A stretch of 64,000 bases of DNA from Streptomyces sioyaensis (GTDB taxonomy: Bacteria; Actinomycetota; Actinomycetes; Streptomycetales; Streptomycetaceae): contig NZ_SDIF01000009.1 in assembly GCF_004122735.1 (NCBI RefSeq), positions 55,925 to 119,924 on the forward strand, read 5' to 3'. Positions within the stretch are counted from its first letter, which is position 1; each line of letters opens with the position of its first letter. The notes beneath the pieces were generated by a model, which saw nothing but the letters and a program-made list of their open reading frames with translations, did no database searches and had not been told where the DNA came from. Positions 33,952-45,741 of the stretch are shown here, piece after piece. Position numbers and translations under genes: made by a program.

Positions 33952-34431
33952 GAGTCCCCCGATTCCCCCGGTATCCCCCGACGTCCGGCAACCGCCGGAA
34001 GAACCAGGCTTCTCCGCCCACCAGGGGCTGTCAAGGCCGTTGGCGCGGGCGGCAGTTGTGTGCCGATCCCGCGGATTTCGCGCTGCCATGGCAGCCGTGC
34101 GCCGGTCACCTGGGTGTCTGTCGCCGGTCACCTGGGCGTCCGGGGGCCCGGCCGCGCCGGCGGTGAGTGATCTTCTTCCGCCGGCGGCGTCGCGTCCGCC
34201 AGGGCGGTCCGGCGTCTCCGGCCGGGGTGGCGTCGCGCCCTGCCACGGCCGCCGGCCGCCACCCGTCCGCGGACGCCCGACGGGGTGGCGCGCCGTCCGT
34301 CCGGGCAGGTCACGGGGGTCCGGGGTGGCAGACGGGGTGCCGGATGGGCCGTTCGGGCCGTTGGAGCCGTTCGAGGCCCCGTCCCGCGTGCGCCTCGGTC
34401 ACTACCTCGCACTCAGAGCTAAAATTGGGGC
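33952..34431. other. Spacer between lipoprotein and marR genes
   Basis: 480 bases without a convincing gene, separating two divergent genes. The 20 bases before the MarR ATG are relatively AT-rich (CTAAAATTGGGG), fitting a promoter or MarR operator. The rest is GC-rich, and the frames that are open look like chance. Confidence 0.5.
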
Positions 34432-34887
34432 ATGGCTGCAGGGGAGTTCCCCGACTCGCTCGCCGAGGTGCTGGCCGGTGTCCAGCGGCTGATCCGGCGC
34501 CGGCTGCGGGCCGGGCTGACCGTCCCACCGCTGCGCGGCGCCGAGGTGGAGCTGCTGCGGCTGGTCGCGGAGCGGCCCGGCATACGGGTGTCGGCCGCGG
34601 CCAGGGAGCTCTGTCTCGCCGGGAATTCGGTCTCCACCCTGGTCAATCAGCTCAGCCGGGCCGGGTTCCTGCGCCGGGAGACCGCCCCCGACGACCGCCG
34701 CTCGGCCCTGCTCTACCCCACCCCCGAGGCCCGGTCGCGGCTGCGTGACTGGGAGACCCGCCGCAGCGCCCTGGTGAGCGAGCAGCTCGCGCGCCTGCCG
34801 GAGGCCGACCGGGCGGCGCTGGCCGCGGCCCTCCCGGCGCTGCGACTCCTCGCCCACCACCTGCACGAGGAAGCGGAGGGCACATGA
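34432..34887 (+). CDS. MarR-family transcriptional regulator
   Basis: A 151-residue regulator with a winged helix-turn-helix (VSAAARELCLAGNSVSTLVNQL in parts; wing with ETAPDDRRSALLYPT). The DDRRS wing is typical of MarR proteins. It overlaps the ABC ATPase gene (ATGA) and so probably autoregulates the efflux operon in response to a small ligand. Confidence 0.9.
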   Translation: MAAGEFPDSLAEVLAGVQRLIRRRLRAGLTVPPLRGAEVELLRLVAERPGIRVSAAARELCLAGNSVSTLVNQLSRAGFLRRETAPDDRRSALLYPTPEARSRLRDWETRRSALVSEQLARLPEADRAALAAALPALRLLAHHLHEEAEGT

Positions 34888-35957
34888 CCAGCGACGACGA
34901 GGGACGGCCGGGGCGGCTGCCGGGTGCGGCCGGGCCGGGCCGCGCGCCGTTCGCGCACCGTGCCCCGGCCCCGGACGCCACCGCGCACCGTGCCCCGGCC
35001 CCGGCCCCGGACGCCGGGTCCGCGTCCGCTCCCGACGCGGTCACCTGCCGTGGTCTGCGCTATGCCTTCGGTGAGACCAGGGCCGTGGACGGTGTCGACC
35101 TGTCCGTCCGCCCCGGCGAGGTCTTCGGGCTGCTCGGGCCGAACGGCGCGGGCAAGACCACCGCGATCCGCTGCATCACCACCCTGCTGTCCGTCCCGGC
35201 CGGCATGGTGCGGGTCTTCGGGCACGACGCGGCCAAGGAGCGGATGGCGGTGCGCCGGCTGCTGGGGTACGTGCCGCAGCAGCTGTCCGCGGACGCCGGG
35301 CTGACCGGCCGCGAGAACGTCGCGCTCTTCGCCCGGGTCTTCGACGTCCCGCGCCGTGAGCGGGCGGCACGTGTCGCCCAGGCGCTGGCGGCGGTCGGCC
35401 TCACCGATGCGGCGGGCCGGCTCGCCAACACGTACTCCGGCGGTATGGTCCGCCGCCTCGAACTCGCCCAGGCGCTGGTCAGCGCGCCCCGTCTGCTGAT
35501 GCTCGACGAGCCGACGATCGGCCTCGACCCGATCGCCCGCACCAGCGTCTGGGAACACATCAACGCGGTACGGGCCGCCACCGGCATGACCGTCCTGGTG
35601 ACCACGCACTACATGGACGAGGCCGATCAGTACTGCGACCGCGTCGCGCTGATGCACCACGGCCGGATCCGCGCCCTCGGCACACCGGACGAGCTCCGGG
35701 CGGCCCTGAGCGCCCGCCGCCGCGCGGCCCGGACAGCGGCCCCGCCGACCGCTCCGGGCACCCCTACCCCTACCCCCGCACCGGCCGCTTCTCCGGCCTC
35801 CGCCGTCTCTCCCTCAGCGGCCCCCTCGCGCTCATCCGATGCCGCACCGACCCTGGAGGACGTCTTCCGGGACGTCGCCGGCAGCGGCCTCGACGAGCAG
35901 TCTGGAGACTTCCGCGATGTCCGAAGCACCCGCCGCACCGCACACCGCGTCGGCTGA
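34884..35957 (+). CDS. DrrA-type ABC transporter ATPase
   Basis: A 357-residue ATPase with Walker A (GPNGAGKTT), signature (YSGGMVRRLELAQ), Walker B (LLMLDEPTIGLD) and H-loop (VTTHYMDEADQ). An extra Ala/Pro-rich N-terminal stretch of about 50 residues and a low-complexity Pro/Ala/Ser C-terminal linker before the DrrA C-terminal end (TLEDVFRDVAG) make it longer than usual. It pairs with the permease whose gene overlaps its 3' end by 41 bases. Confidence 0.92.
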   Translation: MTSDDEGRPGRLPGAAGPGRAPFAHRAPAPDATAHRAPAPAPDAGSASAPDAVTCRGLRYAFGETRAVDGVDLSVRPGEVFGLLGPNGAGKTTAIRCITTLLSVPAGMVRVFGHDAAKERMAVRRLLGYVPQQLSADAGLTGRENVALFARVFDVPRRERAARVAQALAAVGLTDAAGRLANTYSGGMVRRLELAQALVSAPRLLMLDEPTIGLDPIARTSVWEHINAVRAATGMTVLVTTHYMDEADQYCDRVALMHHGRIRALGTPDELRAALSARRRAARTAAPPTAPGTPTPTPAPAASPASAVSPSAAPSRSSDAAPTLEDVFRDVAGSGLDEQSGDFRDVRSTRRTAHRVG

Positions 35958-36780
35958 GCCGGCCACCGGCGCCGGCCGGCTGGACCTGCTGCTGGTCCCA
36001 CCGCGAGCCCGCGCCGGCTGGCAGGTGCTGCCTGCCAGGGTCGTCGCGATGTGCGTGGTCGAGCTGCAGAAGCTGCGCCACGACCGGACCGAGCTGTACA
36101 CCCGCGCGGTCCAGCCCGCCCTCTGGCTCCTGATCTTCGGTGAGACCTTCACCCGCATCAAGGCCATCCCGACCGGTGGCACCCCGTACATCGACTTCCT
36201 GGCGCCCGGCATCATCGCCCAGTCGGCCATGTTCATCGCGATCTTCTACGGCATCATGATCATCTGGGAGCGGGACGCCGGCATCCTCACCAAACTGCTG
36301 GTCACGCCGACCCCGCGGGCCGCCCTGATCGCCGGCAAGTCCTTTGCCGCCGGGGTCAAGGCGCTGATCCAGGCCGTCGTGGTGATCGTGTTCGCCGCAC
36401 TGCTCGGTGTGGCCATGACCTGGAATCCGCTGCGGCTGCTCGCCGTCGCCGTCGCCGTGGTCCTCGGCTCGGCCTTCTTCTCCTGCCTGTCCATGTCGAT
36501 CGCCGGGATCGTGCTCACCCGCGACCGGCTGATGGGCATCGGCCAGGCCATCACCATGCCGCTGTTCTTCGCCTCCAACGCCCTCTACCCGGTGTCGGTC
36601 ATGCCCGGCTGGCTCCAGACCGTCAGCAAGATCAACCCGCTGAGCTACCAGGTCGATGCCCTCCGCGGCCTCCTCCTGGGCACCCACGCCCATCTGGCCC
36701 TGGACTTCACCGTCCTGACGGCCGCCGCCGCACTGGGCATCGCCGCCGCCGCGTCACTCCTGGGCCGCCTGGCGCGCTGA
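35917..36780 (+). CDS. DrrB-type ABC-2 permease
   Basis: A 287-residue ABC-2 permease with six hydrophobic helices and the motif GIIAQSAMFIAIFYGIMIIWERDAG (in parts) followed by KLLVTPTPRAALI, as in daunorubicin-type exporters. ATG 35917 lies inside the end of the ATPase gene and matches the usual family length better than an upstream ATG at 35839. Likely drug or metabolite efflux. Whether it serves a flanking biosynthetic locus is unknown. Confidence 0.88.
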   Translation: MSEAPAAPHTASAEPATGAGRLDLLLVPPRARAGWQVLPARVVAMCVVELQKLRHDRTELYTRAVQPALWLLIFGETFTRIKAIPTGGTPYIDFLAPGIIAQSAMFIAIFYGIMIIWERDAGILTKLLVTPTPRAALIAGKSFAAGVKALIQAVVVIVFAALLGVAMTWNPLRLLAVAVAVVLGSAFFSCLSMSIAGIVLTRDRLMGIGQAITMPLFFASNALYPVSVMPGWLQTVSKINPLSYQVDALRGLLLGTHAHLALDFTVLTAAAALGIAAAASLLGRLAR

Positions 36781-37578
36781 GGGCCGCGGCGTCCGGAGAG
36801 CCGGGTGTCCGAGCCGTCCGACTGAGGGGCCGTCAAAGTGTGCCGTCAGGTACCGACGTCGGAGCGTGCCGTGGGCGCTTTTGCAGCAGCCGCCCGGGGC
36901 GGCTCACCCGGCGACTCCTGGCGGTTCACGGCGGTCTCCCGGCTCCAGGACAGTCCGGTCACCCGGTATTCTCTGCCGCCGTCCGGGAGGAAATCCGCTT
37001 CACCGGAGCAGCATTCCGGCCGGGTAAAGAGCGAATAAAAGCAACGCGCGTTTCTTCAAGTGCCCTATGGCGACCCGCATATGGGGAATCACCTAGCCGG
37101 CGCTCTGGCAGGGTGAAGGGGGGCGGCATCGGCGGAGAAGTGTGCCGGTGCCACGCCACGGGCTTTCGCGGGCTTCCTGAAAACATCGGCAGCCGTCGTT
37201 CGTCCGTTCTTGCCTTCGGGGCTGGTCGTCAGTCAGCCGGTGCCGGAATTCCCGTAGGCGGGAAGTCGTCGCGTATCCGTGCTCTGCCACCGGAGGAATA
37301 AGTGAGGGCGACCGAGCCGCAGTTCGCGGTTCCGTGCGGCCGTCACGGCACCGGTATACGGGCCCGCGGCGCCCTCCGATGCCTTCTTTCCCGGCTTGAC
37401 GTGTCGTTAGGACGTGCGGGGCCGCATGCCGTGGCACGCGATGCCGGCCGCCCGTCCCGCGCCTGTTCACGAGCTCCACCGCGCCCGGCGCCCGGAGAGA
37501 TGGCACTCCGCCAGACGTTTCCCTGCCCGTGTCGTGTGACCGAGCCACGACTTCCGCCGGCTTCCCAGGAGTTCGACA
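36781..37578. other. Long spacer before the O-methyltransferase gene
   Basis: About 800 bases with no gene I can support. A 7-bp-stem hairpin (36888-36904) may end the efflux operon. Around 37020-37095 the DNA is more AT-rich (GAGCGAATAAAAGC, CCGCATATGGGG) and could hold a promoter. At 37290-37304 a good ribosome site, GGAGGAATAA, precedes GTG, but the 126-codon frame after it has poor codon bias and runs into the methyltransferase gene. Confidence 0.5.
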
Positions 37579-38616
37579 ATGCAACGAGCCGACGCATCCG
37601 CCTCGACGGCACTTCGGCCCTATATCAAGGCCCACTACCACTTCCAGTTCTTGAGCGCCGCCTTTCGCTTCGGCCTCTTTGAGATCCTCGAAAGGGATCC
37701 GGGGCTGACGGTCAAGGACATCGCGCTGCGGCTGGGGCTGAACGAGCAGCCCGCCCGTATCCTGCTGCTCGGCTGCACCGCCACCGGACTTCTGCACAAG
37801 GACGGTGACGGATACCACAACACCGCGCTCACCCGCCCCCTCGCGGAAAACCTCGACCAGGCACCGGCGGCATATATTCCGTGGGAGAGCCAGGGTATTT
37901 ACCGGGCCATCGGCTGGTTCGCCGAAGCGCTCGACCAGGACTCGAATGTCGGTCTGCAACGGGAAATTCCGGGAACGGCGCCGACGCTCTACGGGCGGCT
38001 CGCCGAGAATCCGGAGCTGGAATCGGCCTTCCACACCATGATGGGCTCGGTGAGCCAGCTGGTCGCCGAGGAGATCGCGGAGCGGATCGATCTGTCGGGC
38101 CATCGGCATCTGCTCGACGTGGGCGGCGGCACCGCCATCAACGCGGCGAATCTGGCGAGGAAGTGGCCGCACCTGCGGATCACGATCGGGGATCTGCCCT
38201 CGATCGCGGCTCTCGCGGAGGAGAAGGTCGAGGACATGGGTCTGGCCGACCGGGTGGACGCGGTCAGCCTCGATGCCTTTCACGAGGAGTTCCCGTCCGG
38301 ACCCGACGCGGTGCTCTTCGCCCACTTCCTCGAAATCTGGTCGGCCGACCGCATCCGGGACCTGCTGGCCCGGGCTGCCCGTCAACTCCCGGTGGGCGGT
38401 GGCCTGTTCGTGGTGACCCCCTACCAGAACGACGAGGAGACCGGCCCGGAGCGCTCCGCCTATCTCTCGGCGTACTTCCACACCATCGCCTCCGGGGAGG
38501 GCATGGTGTACACGCCCAAGGAGTACGAACAGTGGTTCACCGAGGCGGGCTTCGAGCCCACACAGCGGGTGCTGCTCGGACCGGACGCCGTGGCGATCTG
38601 CGGCCGTAAGATCTGA
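37579..38616 (+). CDS. O-methyltransferase (acetylserotonin/COMT-like)
   Basis: A 345-residue enzyme with an N-terminal dimerisation winged-helix domain (about residues 10-100) and a SAM-binding domain with motif I LLDVGGGTAINAANLA and GDLPSI after it. This group methylates phenolic hydroxyls, carboxylates or amines in natural-product pathways. The usual catalytic His is not in its familiar HD context (here AHFLEIWSADR has His but no following Asp), so the general base may differ. It converges on the DAHP synthase gene and probably tailors the region 4 product. Confidence 0.85.
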   Translation: MQRADASASTALRPYIKAHYHFQFLSAAFRFGLFEILERDPGLTVKDIALRLGLNEQPARILLLGCTATGLLHKDGDGYHNTALTRPLAENLDQAPAAYIPWESQGIYRAIGWFAEALDQDSNVGLQREIPGTAPTLYGRLAENPELESAFHTMMGSVSQLVAEEIAERIDLSGHRHLLDVGGGTAINAANLARKWPHLRITIGDLPSIAALAEEKVEDMGLADRVDAVSLDAFHEEFPSGPDAVLFAHFLEIWSADRIRDLLARAARQLPVGGGLFVVTPYQNDEETGPERSAYLSAYFHTIASGEGMVYTPKEYEQWFTEAGFEPTQRVLLGPDAVAICGRKI

Positions 38617-38629
38617 CGTCGCCCGCCTG

Positions 38630-38687
38630 CCGGGCACGAGTCCGACTCCGCCCGCCCGCCGGGCACGGGTCCGACTCCGCCCGCCCG
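38630..38687 (+). repeat. 29-bp tandem repeat x2
   Basis: Two copies of a 29-bp GC-rich unit (38630-38658, 38659-38687) differing at one base lie between the convergent methyltransferase and DAHP synthase genes. Origin is probably slippage. They may form part of a bidirectional terminator. Confidence 0.85.
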
Positions 38688-38785
38688 TCTGCCGGGGCGG
38701 CGCCGACCGGACGGATTCCCCTCGCGCGGAACCCGTCACCCCGTCGGCGCCGGCCCGGCCACCGGCGCAGGAAACGCCGCTGACC

Positions 38786-39955
38786 TCAGCCCTGCCAGGC
38801 CGCGACCACGGAGACGGCCTGCGCGGGGTTCAGTCGCGGATCGCAGAGGCTCGTGTAGGCCTCGCCGACCCGGTCCGCCCCGGCCGGGTCCGCCACGCAC
38901 TCGGTGACCTCGTCGGGGGTGGCTTCGAGGTGGAGTCCGCCCGCGACACCGCCCGCGGACTCCACCGCGCGCTGAAAGGCCCGCACCTCGTGGACGACGG
39001 TCCGGACATGACGCGTCTTCCGGCCGCAGGGCGCGGAGACGGTGTTGCCGTGCATCGGGTCGCTGACCCAGATGACGGGGTGGCCCGCGCGCAGCACGGC
39101 CTGTACCAGCCGCGGCAGCCGGTCCGCGACGGTATCGGCGCCCATCCGGGCGATCAGGGTCAGCCGGCCCGGCTCCCGGTCCGGGTCGAGGACCTCGCAC
39201 AGCGCCAGTAGTTCCTCCGCCGCCATCGCGGGCCCCACCTTGCACGCGACGGGGTTGACGACCTCGGACAGCAGGGCGACATGGGCGCCGTCCACCTGGC
39301 GGGTGCGCTCGCCGATCCAGGGGAAATGGGTGGAGGCCAGCAACAGGCCGCCGTCGTCGCACGGGCGCAGCTGCGGAAGCTCGTAGTCCAGGAGCAGCGC
39401 CTCGTGGCTGGTCCACACGGGGGCCTCCGGGACCGCCCCCGCGGGGCGCTGCCACCCCAGATGCCCCATGATCTCGTTGGCGGCCATGTAGCCGGTCAGC
39501 ATCCGCAGCGGATCGGGCCGGCGGGCGGCCGGGTCGGCCTCCGGGCCGTTGACCATGTGGCCGCGGTAGACGGGCAGTTCCACGCCGTCCACGGTCTCCG
39601 TGGCCCGCGACCGCGGCTTGGCGAACTGGCCGGCGAGCCGGCCGACCCGGACGACGGGCCGGTGTGCGGCCATCTTCATCGTGCCGGCGAGCAGATCCAT
39701 CAGGGCGGCCTTGCGGTGCACGTCCCGCGCGGTGCTCTCCTCCGGGTCCTCGGCGCAGTCGCCGGCCTGGACGAGCTGTGCCCGGCCGAGGGCCACCTCG
39801 GCCAGGGCGGCACGCAGCGCGCGTACCTCCGCGGCGCCCACCAGCGGAGGCCGGGTGGCGAGCTCCCGCCGTACCTGGGCGAGCTGTTCCAGGTGGTTCC
39901 AATGCGGCTGCTGCAGGGCGGGTTTCTGCCGGATGCCGAGCAGGGTGTCTTCCAT
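38786..39955 (-). CDS. Class II DAHP synthase
   Basis: A 389-residue class II (plant/PhzC-like) 3-deoxy-D-arabino-heptulosonate-7-phosphate synthase, with LVQAGDCAE, GRLAGQFAKPRS, VGPAM, RMGA, WVSDPMHGNT and GGLHLEATPDEVTEC. It catalyses the first shikimate step from PEP and erythrose 4-phosphate. It is shorter than primary-metabolism class II enzymes (about 450 residues) and matches the secondary-metabolism group. ATG 39955 follows GGGAG. It is the last gene of the minus-strand set and should raise chorismate supply for PABA. Confidence 0.93.
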   Translation of the reverse strand: MEDTLLGIRQKPALQQPHWNHLEQLAQVRRELATRPPLVGAAEVRALRAALAEVALGRAQLVQAGDCAEDPEESTARDVHRKAALMDLLAGTMKMAAHRPVVRVGRLAGQFAKPRSRATETVDGVELPVYRGHMVNGPEADPAARRPDPLRMLTGYMAANEIMGHLGWQRPAGAVPEAPVWTSHEALLLDYELPQLRPCDDGGLLLASTHFPWIGERTRQVDGAHVALLSEVVNPVACKVGPAMAAEELLALCEVLDPDREPGRLTLIARMGADTVADRLPRLVQAVLRAGHPVIWVSDPMHGNTVSAPCGRKTRHVRTVVHEVRAFQRAVESAGGVAGGLHLEATPDEVTECVADPAGADRVGEAYTSLCDPRLNPAQAVSVVAAWQG

Positions 39956-40250
39956 CGGTGTCTCCCGTGCGTGGTGGATGAGGGGAGGCGGCGCCGGACG
40001 CGGCAGGCGGCGTCCGGCGCCCGCCTCGGAGAGGGCCGCGCCGGCGGGTGTCGGGTGGTGCCGCCGGGGCGGGAACCGTCTCGCTGCTCCGGGCGGCGGG
40101 CGTGGGGTGGTGTCCCGGCGCGCGGGTGCGGGGCGGGTGGCGCGGTGGCGAGGAGGGGACTCCGGTGCGTGCGTCGTCGCGCGCGAGGTGCCGGAGCCCC
40201 GTCGGTCGGAGAACAGGACGTCCGCCGGCCGAACGGCGGGTGGTGGCAGG

Positions 40251-40679
40251 TCAGGTGAGTTGGACGACGGCCTGGGCCGAACCCAGCACCTTCACGTCGT
40301 CGCAGCGGACGTCGAGGGCGACCCGCACCCGGCGCCCGTCGAGCTTCGCCGTCACCGTGCCCCGGATGTCCAGGCGGGCCCCGACGCCGTCGTCGGGGAC
40401 CGGCACCGGCCGGGTGAAGCGCACGGCGACGTCGCACAGTGCGGCCGGGTCCCCGCTCCAGCCGGTGACCAGCCGCGCGGCGAGCGCCATGGTCAGCATG
40501 CCGTGCGCGAGGGCCGAGGGAAATCCGGCCTGTTGTGCCGAACGGTCGCTGAAATGCAGCGGGTTGAAGTCCCCGGCGGCGCCCGCGTACCGGACCAGGT
40601 CGGTCCGGGTGACGGGGACGGTCAGCGGCCCGAGCACGGTGCCCACCGCCACGGAGTCGTAGTCGCGGCCCGCGGTCAT
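40251..40679 (-). CDS. HadB-like MaoC hydroxyacyl-ACP dehydratase subunit
   Basis: A 142-residue hot-dog protein with the hydratase-2 motif in AAGDFNPLHFSD and LAHGMLTMALAARLV. Together with the preceding gene it matches the HadA/HadB pair, which dehydrates 3-hydroxyacyl-ACP; the catalytic Asp and His are in this subunit. Its ATG overlaps the HadA stop. In this locus it should make the double bonds of a polyketide chain. About 295 bases without a gene separate it from the DAHP synthase. Confidence 0.87.
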   Translation of the reverse strand: MTAGRDYDSVAVGTVLGPLTVPVTRTDLVRYAGAAGDFNPLHFSDRSAQQAGFPSALAHGMLTMALAARLVTGWSGDPAALCDVAVRFTRPVPVPDDGVGARLDIRGTVTAKLDGRRVRVALDVRCDDVKVLGSAQAVVQLT

Positions 40680-41140
40680 CGGCCGGTCTCCTTCTCGTCC
40701 GGGCCGCCGGCCGTGAACGTCATGAAGGTGTCCACGACGTGCTCCCCGCCGTCCGTGTGCACCTCACCCCGCATCCGCACCACGTCCCGCCCCGCCAGGC
40801 GCCGGACGGATTCCACATGGAGGGTCACCGCGAGCCGGTCGCCCGCGCGCACCGGCCGGGTCGGCACGATCCGCTGGGCGGTGTGCACCAACGAGGCGTC
40901 CGCCAGCCCCCATTCGGGGCCGCTCAGCACCCGGCTGCTCGCGCGGTGCACCACCAGGAAGGGGAACGTGGCGGGCGCGATCACGTCGGCATGGCCCAGG
41001 TCCCGCGCGGCGGCCGGGTCGCTGTGCGCGGGGCTGTCCGCGCCCACGGCCTCGGCGAATTCGCGGATCTTGGCACGACTGACCTCGTAGATCTCGGTGG
41101 GCGGGTGGATGTGCCCCGCCGCGGGACGGTCCGCTGCCAT
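40676..41140 (-). CDS. HadA-like MaoC N-terminal dehydratase subunit
   Basis: A 154-residue FAS1-like dehydratase (MaoC_dehydrat_N) protein with EIYEVSRAKIREFAEAVG, APATFPFLVV and AGDRLAVTLHVESVRR, closely following the HadA pattern. Such subunits lack the catalytic dyad and provide the acyl channel. Its start overlaps the aminodeoxychorismate-lyase stop, and its stop overlaps the HadB start, so the two are translationally coupled. Confidence 0.87.
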   Translation of the reverse strand: MAADRPAAGHIHPPTEIYEVSRAKIREFAEAVGADSPAHSDPAAARDLGHADVIAPATFPFLVVHRASSRVLSGPEWGLADASLVHTAQRIVPTRPVRAGDRLAVTLHVESVRRLAGRDVVRMRGEVHTDGGEHVVDTFMTFTAGGPDEKETGR

Positions 41141-41915
41141 CAGTGGCCCCGATCGAGGGTGTGGGGGAGGGGCTGCGCGGCGGCGGCCCAGGCGGCCCGC
41201 CACGACCCGGACCGGGGTGCCGGCCCGGGGGCGGGCAGCCGGCCGGCGCCCACCCAGGCGGTCACCGGCCGGATGCCGTGCAGCGCGTTGACGCACCACA
41301 CCTCGCGGCCCGCCAGGTCCGGCAGCCGGCAACGCCGCCGCCGGACCGGGACGTTCAGCGCCGCGGCCCGGTCCAGCACCCAGTCCCGGGTCACCCCCGG
41401 CAGGGTGGGCAGGTCCGGATCGACCGTGCACAGGGTGGCGTCCTCCCACCACAGCAGGCTGGTGGTCGCCCCTTCGAGCAGCAGCCCGTCCGGGGTGGTC
41501 AGCAGGGCCTCGCTTGCGCCCGCCCCGATGGCCTCGGCCCGCAGCGTGCCCAGAACGGTCAGATCGGGGCCCTTGCGGCGGGGCACGCCGCGGGGGTCCG
41601 GGCGCCCGGACACCCACAGCCGCACCTCGTCGGTCCGCTGGGGCGCGGGGCGCACCCGGAAGCCCAGACGGGGGGCGTGGGAGCCCTCCTGGGTGAGTTC
41701 CGCCCGGGGGAACCAGTCGCCCGACGCGGGCACCCGGCGCAGCTCCCGCTCCCAGAAGGCGTCCACGTCGGCCGCGGTCGGGCCCCCGGCCGCGGCCACG
41801 GACGCGGTGAAGCGGTCCCGGTGCCGGTGCAGTTCCCGGGCGCGGCCGTCCTCCACCAGCCATGAGTCGGCGGCCAGCAGCGTGGGCGCCGGGCGCGGCG
41901 CCTCGGTGGCGGTGT

Positions 41916-41919
<4 letters not shown>
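41140..41919 (-). CDS. pabC: Aminodeoxychorismate lyase-like PLP enzyme (PabC family)
   Basis: A 259-residue class IV aminotransferase-fold protein. The likely PLP lysine is in RRKGPDL, and LLEGATTSLLWW and TLPGVTRDWVL bind the cofactor phosphate. It should release pyruvate from 4-amino-4-deoxychorismate to give 4-aminobenzoate. GTG 41919 overlaps the end of pabAB (GTGA). With pabAB next to it, the PABA branch is complete. Confidence 0.88.
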
Positions 41920-44024
<2,105 letters not shown>

Positions 44025-44322
44025 GCGGTGTTTCCCCCAGGCCATCGGATCCGCGCCGAATTGCGTAACAGGCGTCAAGGTGCAGGAAATCAGGAAAGAA
44101 AAATGAGGGAGCACCGGCCCCTTTGACGTCCGGGCCCTGCGGCGCTGGCAACCTCCAGTCCAGGTCACGATATCCCGGCGCACCTCGTTGTCGGCATACC
44201 TCTTTGGTGACATCCGATCGCCATTGAATGTCCCTGCCCCGAAGGCTAGTTTGAGGCGGTACCGAGGCCGATCCGGGGGGGACCGGCGTTCATTCTCAGC
44301 TCTTCGGAATTCTGGAGCATCG
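44025..44322. promoter_or_regulatory. Divergent promoter region of the PABA/polyene locus
   Basis: 298 bases between the divergent pabAB and ligase genes, with several AT-richer patches (GGAAAGAAAAATGAGGG, CGATCGCCATTGAATG). It should hold both promoters and, probably, a regulator site. No specific operator could be assigned. Confidence 0.5.
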
Positions 44323-45741
44323 ATGATCACTGGGCAGGCGGCCGGACGATCCGGTGCGACCGCGGGCTCCCGGACGCCGCACACCGACTGGGTCGACGAC
44401 GTGCTGTTGCACGGGCCAGCGCACGACATCTGCCTCGTGCTCGGCGACGGGACCGACCGGCAGACCCTTCGCGCAGGAGTGAGAGACCGTCAGAAGCAGC
44501 TGGAGAACGAGGGGTTACGTCCGGGAGGCACCCTCGCGCTGCAGCTTGCGCCCTCGCTGGAGTACGTGGCGCTGCTGCTCGCCGGGTGGCGGCTCGGTGC
44601 CCAGGTGATCCTCCTGGACCACCGGCTGACCGAGGCGGAGACGGACCGGGCCGTCACCCACACGAATCCGCAGCTGCTCGTCTCGGCCCCGGAAGCGGCC
44701 AGCGCCCTGCGCGGTTTCCACCGGGTGACCCCGCAATTCACCCGGCGCCCCGAGGGCGGGCCGGCCCGCTCGGATCACGCGCTGGTCCAGCTGAGTTCCG
44801 GTTCGACCGGCCCGTCAAAGATGATCGGCAGGACGGCCGGGGATCTCGTCACGGAATTGCAAAGGTATTCCCGGCTCGACGGAATGCCGCAATCCGGCGA
44901 GCAATTGATGGTGCTCGGTTCGCTCTCGCACACCTGGGGCCTGGTCGGCGGTCTGCTGCACGGCCTGCATGCCGGGGCGCGGATCGTCCTGCCGGCGCGG
45001 ACCTCGGTGCGCGGCATCCTCGCCACGGTCGCCGACGCCCCGGTGCCCACCACACTGCTCGGGGTGCCCGCCCAGGTGGCCCTGCTTGCCTCGGTCGAAC
45101 GACCGCCCCAACTTCCGCGTCTGGTACGGATGATGACGGCGGGCGGCCGCACCCCGGCGAAGGTCGCGCGGGCCTTCACCGAGCGCTACGGGGTACCGCT
45201 CAGCCAGTGCTACGGCATGACCGAAACCGGCATGATCACCATGGACCTCTCCGGGAAGCACCACCCGTCGGTCGGCACCGCCGTCCCCGGCGTCCGGCTC
45301 CGGGCCGAGAACGGCGAACTGCTCGTCGCGCTGCCCCGCTCGCCCTACCTCGGCGACACCTCGCCGGACCGCTGGTCGGACGGCTGGCTGCACACCCTGG
45401 ACGCCGGGGAGATCGACCCCGCGACGGGGCTGGTGACGATCCTGGGACGGCTCGACTCCCAGGTGTCGATCCGCGGGCTGAAGGTGGATCTGACCGAGGT
45501 CGAGGAGACCCTGGCCGGGCTCGACGGCGTGACGGAGGCCGTCGTGCTCCACCAGGACGCGATCGACGCCTATGTGACCCTGGCTCCCGAGGTCCCGCTG
45601 GCCCGGGTACAGCAGGAACTCGCCGACCGGCTCGCGTCCTTCAAGCTTCCGAGCCGCTGGTATGTGCTGCCCCGCTTTCCGCGGACCGCGACGGGCAAGC
45701 CGCGCCGTGATCCGGCGGTGCTGCGGGCGGCGGCAGCGTGA
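44323..45741 (+). CDS. ANL-superfamily acyl/aryl-ACP ligase
   Basis: A 472-residue adenylating enzyme with LSSGSTGPSKM (A3), CYGMTETG (A5), DGWLHTLDAGEID (A7), GRLDSQVSIRGLKVD (A8) and the catalytic Lys in TATGKPRRD (A10). It should activate an aryl acid, most simply 4-amino- or 4-nitrobenzoate, and load it on one of the two ACPs. Codon 65 is TTA (44515-44517), so translation would need bldA tRNA. Its 3' end overlaps the oppositely oriented PPTase gene by about 100 bases. Confidence 0.9.
   Translation: MITGQAAGRSGATAGSRTPHTDWVDDVLLHGPAHDICLVLGDGTDRQTLRAGVRDRQKQLENEGLRPGGTLALQLAPSLEYVALLLAGWRLGAQVILLDHRLTEAETDRAVTHTNPQLLVSAPEAASALRGFHRVTPQFTRRPEGGPARSDHALVQLSSGSTGPSKMIGRTAGDLVTELQRYSRLDGMPQSGEQLMVLGSLSHTWGLVGGLLHGLHAGARIVLPARTSVRGILATVADAPVPTTLLGVPAQVALLASVERPPQLPRLVRMMTAGGRTPAKVARAFTERYGVPLSQCYGMTETGMITMDLSGKHHPSVGTAVPGVRLRAENGELLVALPRSPYLGDTSPDRWSDGWLHTLDAGEIDPATGLVTILGRLDSQVSIRGLKVDLTEVEETLAGLDGVTEAVVLHQDAIDAYVTLAPEVPLARVQQELADRLASFKLPSRWYVLPRFPRTATGKPRRDPAVLRAAAA

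Noticed and set aside
37302..37682. GTG frame of 126 codons behind a good GGAGGAATAA ribosome site
   Set aside because: Third-position bias is poor, the translation is low-complexity Arg/Pro-rich, and it overlaps the start of the O-methyltransferase in another frame.
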